The position numbers and the translations under genes were made by a program. This document shows positions 1 to 9,226 of a stretch of 64,000 nt of DNA, piece by piece (position 1 is the stretch's first letter; every line of letters starts with the position of its first letter). The DNA lies in NCBI RefSeq assembly GCF_026341855.1, contig NZ_JAPENW010000001.1:4393001-4457000 (forward strand), given 5' to 3'. Source of the stretch: Streptomyces sp. NBC_00568. GTDB taxonomy: Bacteria > Actinomycetota > Actinomycetes > Streptomycetales > Streptomycetaceae. The notes under the pieces are model-generated. The model was not told the DNA's origin and did no database searches. It saw nothing but the letters and a program-made list of their open reading frames with translations.

Positions 1-3000
1 AGCGCGAGGAACGCCGTGATGGCCAGCGGTGTCACGGCCACGGCCGCCAGCAGCACGGCGACGTGCGGAAGCGGGAGCCGGACCAGCACCCCGGGGACCG
101 GACGGCCGGCCTCCGACGTCAGCACGATCAGCGGGACGACCGCCCGGGTGAGCAGCGTGCCGAGGGCGACCCCCACCACCAGGGCCAGGGCGACCAGGAC
201 GCCCTGCTCGGCGGCGATCAGACGGGCCAGCTGGCGGCGCGGGGCACCCAGCGCCCTGAGCACCGCGAACTCGGCGCCGCGCTCGCGCAGCGATCCGGCC
301 GTGCTCACCGCGAAACCGACCGCGGCCAGCGCCGCGGCCACGACGGCCGCCGCGGCGAACGCGGCCTGCGGGCCCGCCCCGAACGGGTCGTCGCGCAGCC
401 CTTCGGCGATCTCGTCGCGCACGACGACCTGCGAGGGATCGATGCCGGGCAGTGCCCGCAGAGCCGCCGCCACCCGTGCCGCGTCGCCGGGCGCGGAGTG
501 CAGCCACCACTCGGTGGGCGCGACACTCAGTCCCTGGCGCGCTTGAAGCACCCGGTTCACGGACCGGAGATCGACCAGCAGCGCCCCGCCCCCGCCGTCG
601 CTGTCCGAGGTGGTCGGCAGCGCCCGTACGGTGTCCACGATCCGTACCGGGACCTTGGTACCGGCGAACGGCACGTCGAGGCGCTGGCCCTTCCGCGCGC
701 CCGCCGACTTCAGGAAGCGGTCGGTCGCGATCGCGCCGATCTGCGGAGCCGGTGGCCTGTGGACCTGCAGACGGACCGTCAGCGAGGTGATCTGCCAGCC
801 GAGGTCGTGCGGGACGTAACCGGTGCCGTAGCGGACCGAGAGGTCCTTGTCCGAAGCCTGCGCCGTCTCCGGGGGTGCGGGACGGGTGGACGCGTCCGGT
901 GACGCCGCCGTGCTGTTGGTCGCCGAGGTGGTGTCCCAGGCGGTCGGCAGCGGGAGCCGCCGCCGCGCTCCGCCGCCGTCGGTCACACTCAACTCCTCCA
1001 CGTCGAGCCGGTGTTGCCGCGCCTTGTCGACGGGCTGGGTCATGTCGAGCTGGAGTCCGGTGAACTTCAGCGGGCCCGGCGGGAGTTCCAGCGACAGCGG
1101 GTGCCGTCTTCCGTCGCCGGGCAGTTCACCGATCCGTACGGTGTAGGGCGTCCCGAAGCCGTCCTCCAGCGTGACCGACACGTCCACGGTCGCCCCCTCC
1201 CCGGAACCGCGCAGCCGCATCGTCAGGCCGAGCCGCGTCGAGCCCTTCGGGATCTCGGTGCCCTCGGTCGCGTCCTTCGGGGCGAGCCCCGCCAGCAGCG
1301 GTTTCACCGGCCGCCGCCCGGCCAGATCGCCGCGCAGCAGGACCCCGTCCGCCGCGTGCGTCGTGTCCAGCGCGAGGACCGTCGCCGTACGGCTGCCGGA
1401 CAGCGGCAGGGTCGTCCGCGCGGCGGGCGCCGCGCGGACGTCCCGGAGCGCCGTGTACGTGGCGGCCTGGCCCGGGCCGGCGTCGTCGCCGGCGGACACG
1501 CGCACGGACGTACCGGCCCGGAAGTCCGCCTGGTCGTCCTGCGAGCGGTCCCAGGAGGCGCCCTGACCGATGGCGAGCATCCCCATCGCCACGGCGAGCA
1601 CCAGGAGCAGGACCGGTCCCGCGCCGCGCATCGGGCGGCGGCCGATCTGCCATCCCGCGAGGGCTGCGGGCAGCCCGCGGCCGCGCGCCGCCCGGTGCTC
1701 GGCGAGCCGGGCCACGGGGGGCAGCAGCCGCAGGGTGAGCACGGTTCCGGCGAGCAGCGCGAGGGCGGGCGCCGAGACCAGGAGCGGATCCACGCCGAGG
1801 GCGCCCCGGCCGGTGCCTGCGGCCCGGGAGGCGTCGCCGCTCAGGGCACCCGAGGTCTGCCGGTCCAGCTGCCAGTAGGCGACCGCGGCGATCACCAGCA
1901 GGCCGACGTCCGCGCCCGCGCGCACCGGGGCGGGCAGTGGACGCGCCCGTCCCGCCGGCCCGTTCCCGGAGGTGAGCGCCGGGACCGTCACGGCCAGCGC
2001 GCACCCCAGCGCCACCCCCGCCGAGACCAGCCACACCCCGCCGCGCCCGGCGGCGAAGTCGAGGTGCAGTCCGATCCGGGCCGGTGCGCCCAGTCCGGCG
2101 AGCAGCCGGGTCAGCGGCCCGGCGGCGAGGGGCGCGCAGAGGGCCGCGGGCACGGCCAGCAGCAGCGCCTCCAGGGCCGCGAGCCCGGCGATCCGGCCCC
2201 GTGAGGCGCCCCGCGCCCGCAGCACCCGTGTCTCGCCCGCCCGTTCGGCGCTCAGCAGCCGGGCGACCAGCAGCAGCGCGTAGCCGGCGAGCAGTGCCAG
2301 TTGCAGCGCGACGATCAGCAGGGTGGAGCGCGATACGAGCAGTGAGCGATCGACGCTGTCGAGGACTTCGGGGAGTGAGGTCGTCACGGCCGTGGCCCTG
2401 CTGAGGGCGGGGTCCTTGCGCAGCCCCGACTGGCCCGCACGGGCCGCGTCCCGCAGGGCACCGATCCCGCCGGGCGTCAGGGCGGAGAAGTCGGCCGACG
2501 CCAGCCACGCGGACTCCCCGGCGCTGACCCGGTCGCCGGTGAGGGTGCCGGGATCGGTGAGCAGGGGGCCGTACGTCGTGAAGTCGACCTTCCTGATCCC
2601 GCGTCCGCCCAGTTCGTCCAGCCGCCAGTAGGCCGCGGCGGGCCGGGCGGGCCGGTACAGGCCGGTGATCCGGACGCGCACCTTCGGACCGCCGAGCCGG
2701 TCGACGAGGGTGAGCCGCGCTCCCGGTCCCAGACCGAGCCGGTCGGCGGCCGTGGCGGGCAGGGCGACGTCGACGACAGAGCCGCCGGACCGCGCGGGCA
2801 GCCGCCCCGCGGTGATCCGGACCTGGGCGCGGTCGAGGGCGGCGAAGTGGGTGAGGTCCGGGTCCCCGGCCCGTTTCGCGGGTTCCTGGAGGGAGCGGGG
2901 GAGCGCGTACGGGCCCGAACGCACCAGGGTGCGCACGGCGACCGGGAAGCGGTCGAAGGTGCGCCGGGCCCCGGCGCGGACCGCGTCGTCGGCGGCCGCC

Positions 3001-3212
3001 CGCCGGTCCGACGGGACGTCGGCGCGGACGATCAGCGAGGTGCCGGCGGCGTTGGCGGGGTCCTGGAGCGCGTGGCGCAGTGAGGCGTCGCCGATGGCGC
3101 CCGAGTACGCGGTGAGCGTCGCGAGGACCGCCGTGGTCAGCAGGACGGTGAGCAGCGCGGCGGTCAGCAGCAGACGGTGTGCCCGCGCGCGCAGTAGGAC
3201 GAACCCCGTCAC
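1..3212 (-). CDS. FtsX/MacB-type ABC transporter permease (3' end outside window)
   Basis: About 1,070 codons are visible from a GTG start at 3212 (VTGFVLLRARAHRL); the C-terminus lies beyond position 1. There is one membrane segment near residues 12-32, then a long extracytoplasmic region to about residue 285. A cluster of hydrophobic helices follows (for example LLIVALQLALLAGYALLLVA near residue 300), then a second large extracytoplasmic region. An FtsX-like basic/hydrophobic motif (ALGAPRRQLARLIAAEQ) and further helices lie close to the window edge. This duplicated layout is typical of the ~1,100-residue permeases of actinobacterial MacB-like exporters, which work with a separate ATPase. 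None is visible, so the partner may lie beyond the left edge. Substrate unknown. The frame stays open throughout, although antisense frames are also long. Confidence 0.85.
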   Translation of the reverse strand, partial: MTGFVLLRARAHRLLLTAALLTVLLTTAVLATLTAYSGAIGDASLRHALQDPANAAGTSLIVRADVPSDRRAAADDAVRAGARRTFDRFPVAVRTLVRSGPYALPRSLQEPAKRAGDPDLTHFAALDRAQVRITAGRLPARSGGSVVDVALPATAADRLGLGPGARLTLVDRLGGPKVRVRITGLYRPARPAAAYWRLDELGGRGIRKVDFTTYGPLLTDPGTLTGDRVSAGESAWLASADFSALTPGGIGALRDAARAGQSGLRKDPALSRATAVTTSLPEVLDSVDRSLLVSRSTLLIVALQLALLAGYALLLVARLLSAERAGETRVLRARGASRGRIAGLAALEALLLAVPAALCAPLAAGPLTRLLAGLGAPARIGLHLDFAAGRGGVWLVSAGVALGCALAVTVPALTSGNGPAGRARPLPAPVRAGADVGLLVIAAVAYWQLDRQTSGALSGDASRAAGTGRGALGVDPLLVSAPALALLAGTVLTLRLLPPVARLAEHRAARGRGLPAALAGWQIGRRPMRGAGPVLLLVLAVAMGMLAIGQGASWDRSQDDQADFRAGTSVRVSAGDDAGPGQAATYTALRDVRAAPAARTTLPLSGSRTATVLALDTTHAADGVLLRGDLAGRRPVKPLLAGLAPKDATEGTEIPKGSTRLGLTMRLRGSGEGATVDVSVTLEDGFGTPYTVRIGELPGDGRRHPLSLELPPGPLKFTGLQLDMTQPVDKARQHRLDVEELSVTDGGGARRRLPLPTAWDTTSATNSTAASPDASTRPAPPETAQASDKDLSVRYGTGYVPHDLGWQITSLTVRLQVHRPPAPQIGAIATDRFLKSAGARKGQRLDVPFAGTKVPVRIVDTVRALPTTSDSDGGGGALLVDLRSVNRVLQARQGLSVAPTEWWLHSAPGDAARVAAALRALPGIDPSQVVVRDEIAEGLRDDPFGAGPQAAFAAAAVVAAALAAVGFAVSTAGSLRERGAEFAVLRALGAPRRQLARLIAAEQGVLVALALVVGVALGTLLTRAVVPLIVLTSEAGRPVPGVLVRLPLPHVAVLLAAVAVTPLAITAFLA

Positions 3213-3391
3213 CCGGCCCCCCGCCGTTCGTTCCGGATCTCGGACTCTCGCGGCGATGCTTTCAGAGGGGAGGGCCCGGGGGTAAGCGCTTGTAGGGCGG
3301 CCTTGACCGGATTGTGACCGGAATCCGGCGTCGCGCGACCGGAATGCGCGCGTCAGTGATCAGCCTGTTGCGTTCACCGTCGGACCGGCGA

Positions 3392-3796
3392 TCAGCTCGC
3401 CGTGTTCACCATCGAAGCGGCCGCGTACGTCAGGTAGTTCCACAGGGTGTGCTCGTGCTCCTCGGAGAGGCCGAGCTCGTCGACGGCGGCGCGCATGTGC
3501 AGGAGCCAGGCGTCGTGCGCGGCCTGGTCGACCTTGAAGGGCGCGTGCCGCATCCGCAGCCGGGGGTGGCCGCGGTTCTCGCTGTACGTCGTCGGACCGC
3601 CCCAGTACTGGATCAGGAACAGGGTGAGGCGTTCCTCCGCCGGGCCCAGATCCTCCTCGGGATACATGGGCTTCAGCAGCGGGTCCCCGGCGACACCCTC
3701 GTAGAAACGGTGCACGAGGCGCCGGAAGGTCTCCTCGCCGCCGACCTGCTCGTAGAAGGTCTGCTCCTGAAGCGTGCCGCGCCGAATCTCTTTCAC
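3392..3796 (-). CDS. glbO: Group II truncated hemoglobin (HbO type)
   Basis: The 134-residue product has the short two-over-two globin length. The segment GHPRLRMRHAPF contains the proximal heme His in the usual group II context, and the following helix carries a Trp (AHDAWLLHM) at the G8 position typical of groups II and III. The N-terminal TFYEQVGGEETFRRLVHRFYEGVAGDP is the standard start of the family and has been shortened here to its hallmark GG-E-TF core. HbO proteins bind O2 tightly and are linked to redox or respiratory roles at the membrane; that is family knowledge. The gene stands alone, divergent from the methyltransferase. Identification of the family is firm, the physiological role is not. 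Confidence 0.93.
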   Translation of the reverse strand: MKEIRRGTLQEQTFYEQVGGEETFRRLVHRFYEGVAGDPLLKPMYPEEDLGPAEERLTLFLIQYWGGPTTYSENRGHPRLRMRHAPFKVDQAAHDAWLLHMRAAVDELGLSEEHEHTLWNYLTYAAASMVNTAS

Positions 3797-3926
3797 GTCC
3801 CCATGCTCTCAGACGGGGTGACCGAGGACTCAAGGCTTAGGACCACGCGCAGCGCGGGACGGACCCGCTCCGGATCGGCCGGGTCCGGCGCTCGCCTCGC
3901 GGCCCGTCCCGCAGCACAGTGGAGGT

Positions 3927-4907
3927 ATGGGCGCGCACGCTCTCGACACCGACCCCGAGGACCTCGCCGACCTGGCGCGGGCGTCCCTGGTGCGCGAGAT
4001 CGAGCGGAGCGGCGCCTGGGAGAGCGACCCGGTCTGGCGGGAGGCCTTCGAAGACGTCCCGCGCCACGTCTTCGTGCCCTACTACTACATCGGCGTCACC
4101 GGCGGCTTCGAGCGCGTGTGGGGCGAGGACCCGGACCCGCGGGCCAGGGACCGCTGGCTGCGCGGCGCGTACGCGGACGCCCCGCTGGCGACCCGGGTGC
4201 GGGACGGGGAACTGGTCTCCTCCAGCAGCCAGCCGTCGCTGATGGCGAAGATGCTGACCGAGCTGGCGGTACGGGACGGGGACGCCGTCCTGGAGATCGG
4301 CGCAGGGACCGGCTACAACGCGGCCCTGCTCGCCCACCGCCTGGGCGACGACCTGGTGACCACCATCGACCTCGACGTGGAGATCACCGAGGCCGCGCGA
4401 CGGCATCTGGCCGTCGCCGGGTACCACCCGACCGTCGTCACCGGAGACGGCGCCCGCGGGGTGCCCGAGCGCGCTCCGTTCGACCGGATCATCGCGACCT
4501 GCACCCTGACGACGATCCCGCGCGCCTGGCTGCCCCAGTGCGGCCCGGGCGCCCGTATCCTCGCGCCGCTGGCCACCGGCCTGATCGCGCTGCGGGTGCG
4601 GGACGCCGAGCACGCCGAGGGACGCTTCCTGCACACGCCCGCCTTCTTCGTGCCGCTGCGCGGCGCCACTCGGTCCGAGCCGGAGCCGGCCCGGCTCGGC
4701 GGGGTGCCGCGCCGGGCCCGCGGGCACGACCTGTTCCGGTTCCTGGTGGCCCTGACGGCGGGCAGCCTGGACCCGCACGACGCCTACGCGCTGTGGGAGC
4801 GCGAGGGACAGCCGACGCGCGAGCGGTACGGGATCACGGTCGGCGAGGAGCGCGCCTGGGCCTGGCTGGACGACCCCGAGGGGCCGTACGCCTGGCCGCT
4901 GCCGTGA
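3927..4907 (+). CDS. Protein-L-isoaspartate O-methyltransferase-like SAM methyltransferase
   Basis: The 326-residue protein contains the SAM-binding motif I VLEIGAGTGYNAALLA near residues 121-136 and a PCMT-like upstream motif (VPRHVFVP). The segment SSSQPSLMAKML corresponds to the usual SQP(x)ML region of this family. The C-terminal ~130 residues extend beyond a minimal PCMT, as in many actinobacterial homologues, several of which act in peptide or natural-product modification. No precursor peptide or cluster is nearby, so a protein-repair role is the default inference. GGAGG lies only one base before the ATG, which is too close for a normal ribosome site. The message may be leaderless or use another start. 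A long inverted repeat (3854-3862 with 3904-3912) lies just upstream. Confidence 0.85.
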   Translation: MGAHALDTDPEDLADLARASLVREIERSGAWESDPVWREAFEDVPRHVFVPYYYIGVTGGFERVWGEDPDPRARDRWLRGAYADAPLATRVRDGELVSSSSQPSLMAKMLTELAVRDGDAVLEIGAGTGYNAALLAHRLGDDLVTTIDLDVEITEAARRHLAVAGYHPTVVTGDGARGVPERAPFDRIIATCTLTTIPRAWLPQCGPGARILAPLATGLIALRVRDAEHAEGRFLHTPAFFVPLRGATRSEPEPARLGGVPRRARGHDLFRFLVALTAGSLDPHDAYALWEREGQPTRERYGITVGEERAWAWLDDPEGPYAWPLP

Positions 4908-4919
4908 GCCCGCAGGGGG

Positions 4920-4944
4920 CCGGGGTCCGGTGCGCGGACCCCGG
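4920..4944. terminator. Perfect hairpin between convergent methyltransferase and FHA genes
   Basis: Ten-base arms CCGGGGTCCG and CGGACCCCGG flank a five-base loop. The hairpin sits in the 45-base gap between two convergent stop codons, so it can serve both directions. No U-tract is present, as is usual in Streptomyces. Confidence 0.8.
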
Positions 4945-4952
4945 GAGCCCGC

Positions 4953-6251
4953 TCAGCCCCGGCGGATCGTGATCGTCGTCCAGGCGCCGACGTGCACCCG
5001 GTCCCCGTCCTGCAGCGGCACCGGCACGAACGGCTGGATGGGCTCCTCGCCGCCGTTGACCGTGGTGCCGTTCGTCGAGTTCTGGTCGACGACCGCCCAG
5101 GTGCTGTCCGGCTGCTGGACCAGGACCGCGTGCTGGTGCGAGACGCCCGGGTCCTCCGGGGGCACCGACAGGTCGATGTCCGGGGTGTCGCCGGTGGAAT
5201 GCCGGCGGCGGCCGATGGTGATCTGGTTGCCGACGAGCCGGCGCTGCTGCTCCGGCGAGTACGCGGGCAGGTTCAGGCCCGCGGCCTCGGGCCCGGAGCG
5301 CTGCATCATCGCCATGAAGTACTCGCGGTCCGGCCCGATGGTCGCGCTCCAGGACAGCGGCTGCTGCTGTTGCTGCTGTTGCTGGTAGCCGGGCGGGGCC
5401 TGGGTGGGGCCGGGCTGCGGGTAGCCGTAGCCGGCGCCCTGACCCGGGCCGCCCTGACCGCCCGGGCCGCCGGGCGAACCGGACGACGGCGGGGGGATCA
5501 CCCAGTCGTCGTCACCGCCGCCGAAGCCCGAGGGGCCGCCGGACTGCGGGCCGCCCTGCTGGGGCGGTCCGCCCTGCGTGAAGGGCGCGGCGGGCTGCTG
5601 GGTGTAGGCCTGCTGCGGGGCACCGGGGCCGCCGGGCGTGGGCCCGGGCGGCGGCGGGACCGGACGCGACGGGTCGCCGCCGAAGCCCGAGGGGCCGCCG
5701 TACGGCTGGGCGGGCGGGCCCGGCGGGATCGGTTCGGCGGGCCGGTTCATCTGCGAGGGCCGCGAGCTCTGGTACTCGAACGGGTCGTGACCGGGGCCAC
5801 CGGCACCCGGACCGCCCGGCTGTCCCGGCCCCTGCTGCTGGAACCGCCCCGCGGGGTTCGGGCCACCGGGACCGCCCGGACCACCGGGGCCGCCGTACGG
5901 CGAGGGCCCGCCGGGACCGCCCGGCGTGGAGGCGGGCGGACGCGGTGCCGCCGGTGTGTACGACGTCGCGGTGTTGGTCAGGAAGTTCCACCGGCACTCC
6001 TCGCAGAACGGCGCCGCGCCCTCACGGGGCGTACGGCACTGCGGGCAGAGCTCCGGCTCGGATTCCGGCACGGCGGACAGGTGCGACCGGCCGCCGGGGC
6101 CGGGAGGCGGCGAACCGGGCGCCGGATAGCCGTAACCGGCGCCCTGCGGCGGCGGGGGAGGCAGCGGGGGCACGGCACCGGCCATGCGGTGACCGCAGAC
6201 CTCGCACCAGTCGTCGGAACCCGACTGGTGTCCGTTCGGGCATGTCGGCAT
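4953..6251 (-). CDS. FHA-domain protein with N-terminal zinc ribbons
   Basis: The 432-residue protein has three parts. Two cysteine ribbons come first: C4 with CEVC near 16-19, then CPQC and CEEC near residues 68-91. A long Pro/Gly/Gln-rich linker follows, including a poly-Gln run. The C-terminal FHA domain (about residues 340-432) has GRRRHSTG, the SHQHAV motif and NSTNGTTVNG, the residues that read phosphothreonine. It is the last gene of the run that begins at glnX, and a terminator follows. In Mycobacterium and Corynebacterium, PknG phosphorylates the FHA protein GarA/OdhI; this protein is a candidate analogue because of its position. However, GarA is small with an N-terminal TTS motif that I do not see here. 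Good RBS GGGGGAAG. Confidence 0.9.
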   Translation of the reverse strand: MPTCPNGHQSGSDDWCEVCGHRMAGAVPPLPPPPPQGAGYGYPAPGSPPPGPGGRSHLSAVPESEPELCPQCRTPREGAAPFCEECRWNFLTNTATSYTPAAPRPPASTPGGPGGPSPYGGPGGPGGPGGPNPAGRFQQQGPGQPGGPGAGGPGHDPFEYQSSRPSQMNRPAEPIPPGPPAQPYGGPSGFGGDPSRPVPPPPGPTPGGPGAPQQAYTQQPAAPFTQGGPPQQGGPQSGGPSGFGGGDDDWVIPPPSSGSPGGPGGQGGPGQGAGYGYPQPGPTQAPPGYQQQQQQQQPLSWSATIGPDREYFMAMMQRSGPEAAGLNLPAYSPEQQRRLVGNQITIGRRRHSTGDTPDIDLSVPPEDPGVSHQHAVLVQQPDSTWAVVDQNSTNGTTVNGGEEPIQPFVPVPLQDGDRVHVGAWTTITIRRG

Positions 6252-6324
6252 GTCGGTGCTTCCCCCTTTCCTTTTCCGGCCGTTGTGACCGGATTTCTCC
6301 GGTTCCCCGCGGGAACCGGGCTCG

Positions 6325-7671
6325 CTACTTCTTTACACGAACAGTCTTTGTGGACCGTGTCTCGAGGGTCATTTCGTCAGCCTCTTCGACCCTTGCCTTC
6401 AATCGCACAGTACCTGCCGCGGCGTCGACCACGTCCACCACCTTCGCGAGCAGTTTCGCAGTATCGGCGTTGCCGGAGGCGCTGGCGAGCTGAACGGCCC
6501 GTCCCAGCTTGGCCGTTGCTCCATCGACATCTCCCGATTTGCGGAGATCGAGACCCTGTTGGATGACTTGCGCGAGTTCGGCCTGACCTGTGTAGTGCGC
6601 GACCTGAGGGTTGATGGACGTCGAGGCGACCATGTCGTCGGTCCACACGGCCCGTACGAGCCCCTGCGCGCCGAGGTTCTGGGCGCTGCCGTCGCCCTGC
6701 GGGATCACCAGCGACACCCGGGCGGCGAGCATCTCCTGACCCAGTGCCGCCGTCGGGACCTGGACGCACACGTGGTAGTCGCGGGACTCGTCGCCCCAGG
6801 AGCCGGTCGGGTAGTCGCCCGCGCGAGGGCCGGCCTCGGTGCGACGGTCGGTCAACTCCTCTACCGTGGGCGCCACTTGCTTGACGAACTTGATCTCGGT
6901 GCCGACCGGCGTCCACAGCCGCAGGGCCACGTCGGCGACCTCCTTGCCCATGGCCGTCTCCATCATCTGCGTGAAGTCGGCGGAGAGGGCGGCAGGGTCG
7001 GCGACGATGTCGGCGGTGCCGAGCAGCGCCGAGGCGATCCCGGTGACCTCCTTGACCTCCCAGTCGGTGCCGACTCCACGCGCGTCACACGTGAAGCGCC
7101 CGGCACAGGAGTCCAGGGCGGCCTTCAGATCCTCGGGCGACTCGTGCTCGTTGCGGCCGTCGGTGAGCACGATGCCGTGCCGGATCGACACCTCGGCCGA
7201 GGACAGCAGCCGGTCGGCGAGCCGCAGCCAGGTGCCGATCGCCGTACCGCCGCCCGCGCTCAGCTTGCGCAGTGCCTGCTTGGCCTGGTCGCGGGTGGCC
7301 GTGCCAGCCACCGCGAGCCGTCCGCCCCCCGGATAGACCTCCTTGGCGACGTGCGTGCCGCCGATCACCGCGAAGTGGACTCCGTCGCGCAGGGTGTCGA
7401 TCGCGGCGGCCGTCGCGTCGCGGGCGTTGCGCATCTTGGTCGGCGGGTAGTCCATCGAGCCCGAACAGTCGACCATGATCGCCACGGCGGCGTCCGGGCC
7501 CTGACCCGCCGTGTACAGGTGCGGCGCGCCGACCGCGCTTCCGATGGTGCCGCCGCCGGTCGAGCTCACCGTGACGATCGCGTTGACCTCGCGGCCGCCC
7601 TCCGGCAGGTACTCGTTCTGGTACACGTCGACCGAGAACTGCGGCACGTTCGACTTCGAGAAATTGGCCAT
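6325..7671 (-). CDS. von Willebrand factor A domain protein (TerY-like)
   Basis: The 448-residue soluble protein has no signal peptide. The VWA domain spans about residues 55-240, with an intact metal-binding motif DCSGSM, a conserved Thr in GGGTAIGTWL, and LTDGRNE. A middle beta-rich part and a C-terminal helical region follow. The tail (TLETRSTKTVRVKK) carries several Thr/Ser that could be kinase targets; this is inference. It lies between PP2C and FHA genes in the pknG run. VWA proteins paired with a PP2C phosphatase and a kinase were described by comparative genomics as the TerY-P triad, and this gene matches that arrangement. A role as scaffold or substrate within the signalling module is likely but untested. 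Confidence 0.9.
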   Translation of the reverse strand: MANFSKSNVPQFSVDVYQNEYLPEGGREVNAIVTVSSTGGGTIGSAVGAPHLYTAGQGPDAAVAIMVDCSGSMDYPPTKMRNARDATAAAIDTLRDGVHFAVIGGTHVAKEVYPGGGRLAVAGTATRDQAKQALRKLSAGGGTAIGTWLRLADRLLSSAEVSIRHGIVLTDGRNEHESPEDLKAALDSCAGRFTCDARGVGTDWEVKEVTGIASALLGTADIVADPAALSADFTQMMETAMGKEVADVALRLWTPVGTEIKFVKQVAPTVEELTDRRTEAGPRAGDYPTGSWGDESRDYHVCVQVPTAALGQEMLAARVSLVIPQGDGSAQNLGAQGLVRAVWTDDMVASTSINPQVAHYTGQAELAQVIQQGLDLRKSGDVDGATAKLGRAVQLASASGNADTAKLLAKVVDVVDAAAGTVRLKARVEEADEMTLETRSTKTVRVKK

Positions 7672-7771
7672 GCCTTCTCTGTCCCCCTCGGGCCTCCGGC
7701 TCTGGCGGAGGTGATGACTGTGTGCGGACCGGTCCCCTCCGGTCCGCGGCCGCCCCCGTTCGTTCGCGGCC

Positions 7772-9223
7772 TCAGGCCGATCCTGCCCCCTGAGAGGGGG
7801 CGGGGAACGGCATGACGGCCACTGTTACGTTGTCGTGGCCCCCGCCGTCCAGGGCGTGGCCGACCAGGACCTGGGCGCTGTGCAGCGGCCTCTCGGCGGC
7901 GTCGAGGGGAACGACCTCGGCCATGTCCTCCGCCGCCTCCGCGTAGTTCCACAGGCCGTCGGTGCACACCACGACCACACCGGGCCGGTCCGGCTTGAAC
8001 GAGACGGTGTGAGGCTCCAGTTCGTAGGCGTCGGCGCCGAGCCAGCCGGTGATCGCGTGGGCGCGCTCGTCGGCGTACGCCTCGGCCTCGTTCATCAGAC
8101 CCGCGGCGACCATCTGGGCGGCCCACGAGTCGTCCTCGGTGAGCCGGGCGGGCAGCGAGGAGCGGTCGACGGGAACCCAGTAGACGCGGCTGTCGCCGAC
8201 CCAGCCGACGATCAGCAGGGTGGGCGTGACGACGGCGCCGACGATGGTGCAGGCGGGCGCGTTCACGTGCGGGGCGTGGTCGCCCTGCGCGGTGGACGGG
8301 TCGGCCAGCGCGTTGACGGCCTCCGCCGCCGCGACGATCGCCTCGTGCATGGCCTGCTGCGGATGCGTGCCCAGCGGAAGAGCGGCCAGGAGCGACTCGT
8401 TCGCCGCACGGGACGCGGCGAGCGAGGCCTCGTCCGGGCGGGTCGCGGAGGAGACCCCGTCGCAGACGATCGCGACGACCGCGGGGGAACCGTCGGGCAG
8501 CGCGGTCGAGGAGATCGCGAAGGCGTCCTCGTTGCGGTGGTGGCGCAGACCCCGGTCGCTGACCGCGGCGACCGCGCCCAACTCCTGTTCCATGTGATCC
8601 CGTTCCCGTGGCTGCGCGTGCCCGCAGTTCTCGCAGTAGCCGTCCATGTCGACATGCCCCTCACGGCAGGCCACACACAGCTTGGCACCCGCGGGGGGCG
8701 CGGGGAGATCGCCGGTCCGGGGATCGGCGGGGATCTCGGGGTCCGGGCCCTCGGCCGGACGGCCCTCGGCGGGACGGCCCTCCGCCGTCCTCGCCTCGCC
8801 GGCCGGTGGAGCGAGCGGGTACTCGTCGGGCTCCGACGGCCGGTCGAACCGTACGCCCGACGGCTGCCCGCCGGACCGCTTGGGGACGGACGGCCGGACG
8901 CCCGCCGGATCCCCGTGCGGGTGCTCCGGACGGGGGAGTTCGGAACCACCCGAATCGGTGCCATGGATGTCGGTGGCGCGGTGCACGGGCGCGGGCAGGT
9001 CGGAGCTGTCGACCTCCGGCGCGACGGGCCAGTCCACGGACGGGCCGGCGGGCGGAGGACCCGCCGGGGTGCCGTTCATGGCGATCGTGGGGTGGTCCGG
9101 CGGCGGTGCGGGCACCGCCGACAGGTCGTAGCCGCACGCACCGCAGAAACGGTCAGCCGCCTCCAGCGGCTCCTCGCAACTGGGGCACCGCGAAAGGGCC
9201 GTCGGCTGGGGCATCTGGGACAT
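7772..9223 (-). CDS. PP2C-type Ser/Thr protein phosphatase with zinc ribbons
   Basis: The start is taken as the ATG at 9223; an in-frame TTG sits directly before it, next to the kinase stop codon (TGA TTG ATG). The 483-residue product has an N-terminal ribbon CPSC...CGAC, a Pro/Asp/Gly-rich linker, a second ribbon CVAC...CENC near residues 180-200, and a C-terminal PP2C domain. The metal-binding motifs are intact: RHHRNEDAF, VCDGVSS, GDSR, CTDGLW and GGHDNVTV. It should reverse phosphorylation by the kinase encoded immediately upstream, to which it is almost certainly translationally coupled. There is no membrane segment, so it acts in the cytoplasm. Confidence 0.94.
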   Translation of the reverse strand: MSQMPQPTALSRCPSCEEPLEAADRFCGACGYDLSAVPAPPPDHPTIAMNGTPAGPPPAGPSVDWPVAPEVDSSDLPAPVHRATDIHGTDSGGSELPRPEHPHGDPAGVRPSVPKRSGGQPSGVRFDRPSEPDEYPLAPPAGEARTAEGRPAEGRPAEGPDPEIPADPRTGDLPAPPAGAKLCVACREGHVDMDGYCENCGHAQPRERDHMEQELGAVAAVSDRGLRHHRNEDAFAISSTALPDGSPAVVAIVCDGVSSATRPDEASLAASRAANESLLAALPLGTHPQQAMHEAIVAAAEAVNALADPSTAQGDHAPHVNAPACTIVGAVVTPTLLIVGWVGDSRVYWVPVDRSSLPARLTEDDSWAAQMVAAGLMNEAEAYADERAHAITGWLGADAYELEPHTVSFKPDRPGVVVVCTDGLWNYAEAAEDMAEVVPLDAAERPLHSAQVLVGHALDGGGHDNVTVAVMPFPAPSQGAGSA

Positions 9224-9226
9224 CAA

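Noticed and set aside
3854..3912. Long inverted repeat before the methyltransferase as a riboswitch
   Set aside because: Nine-base arms 41 bases apart in GC-rich DNA can arise by chance, and no known RNA motif is visible between them.
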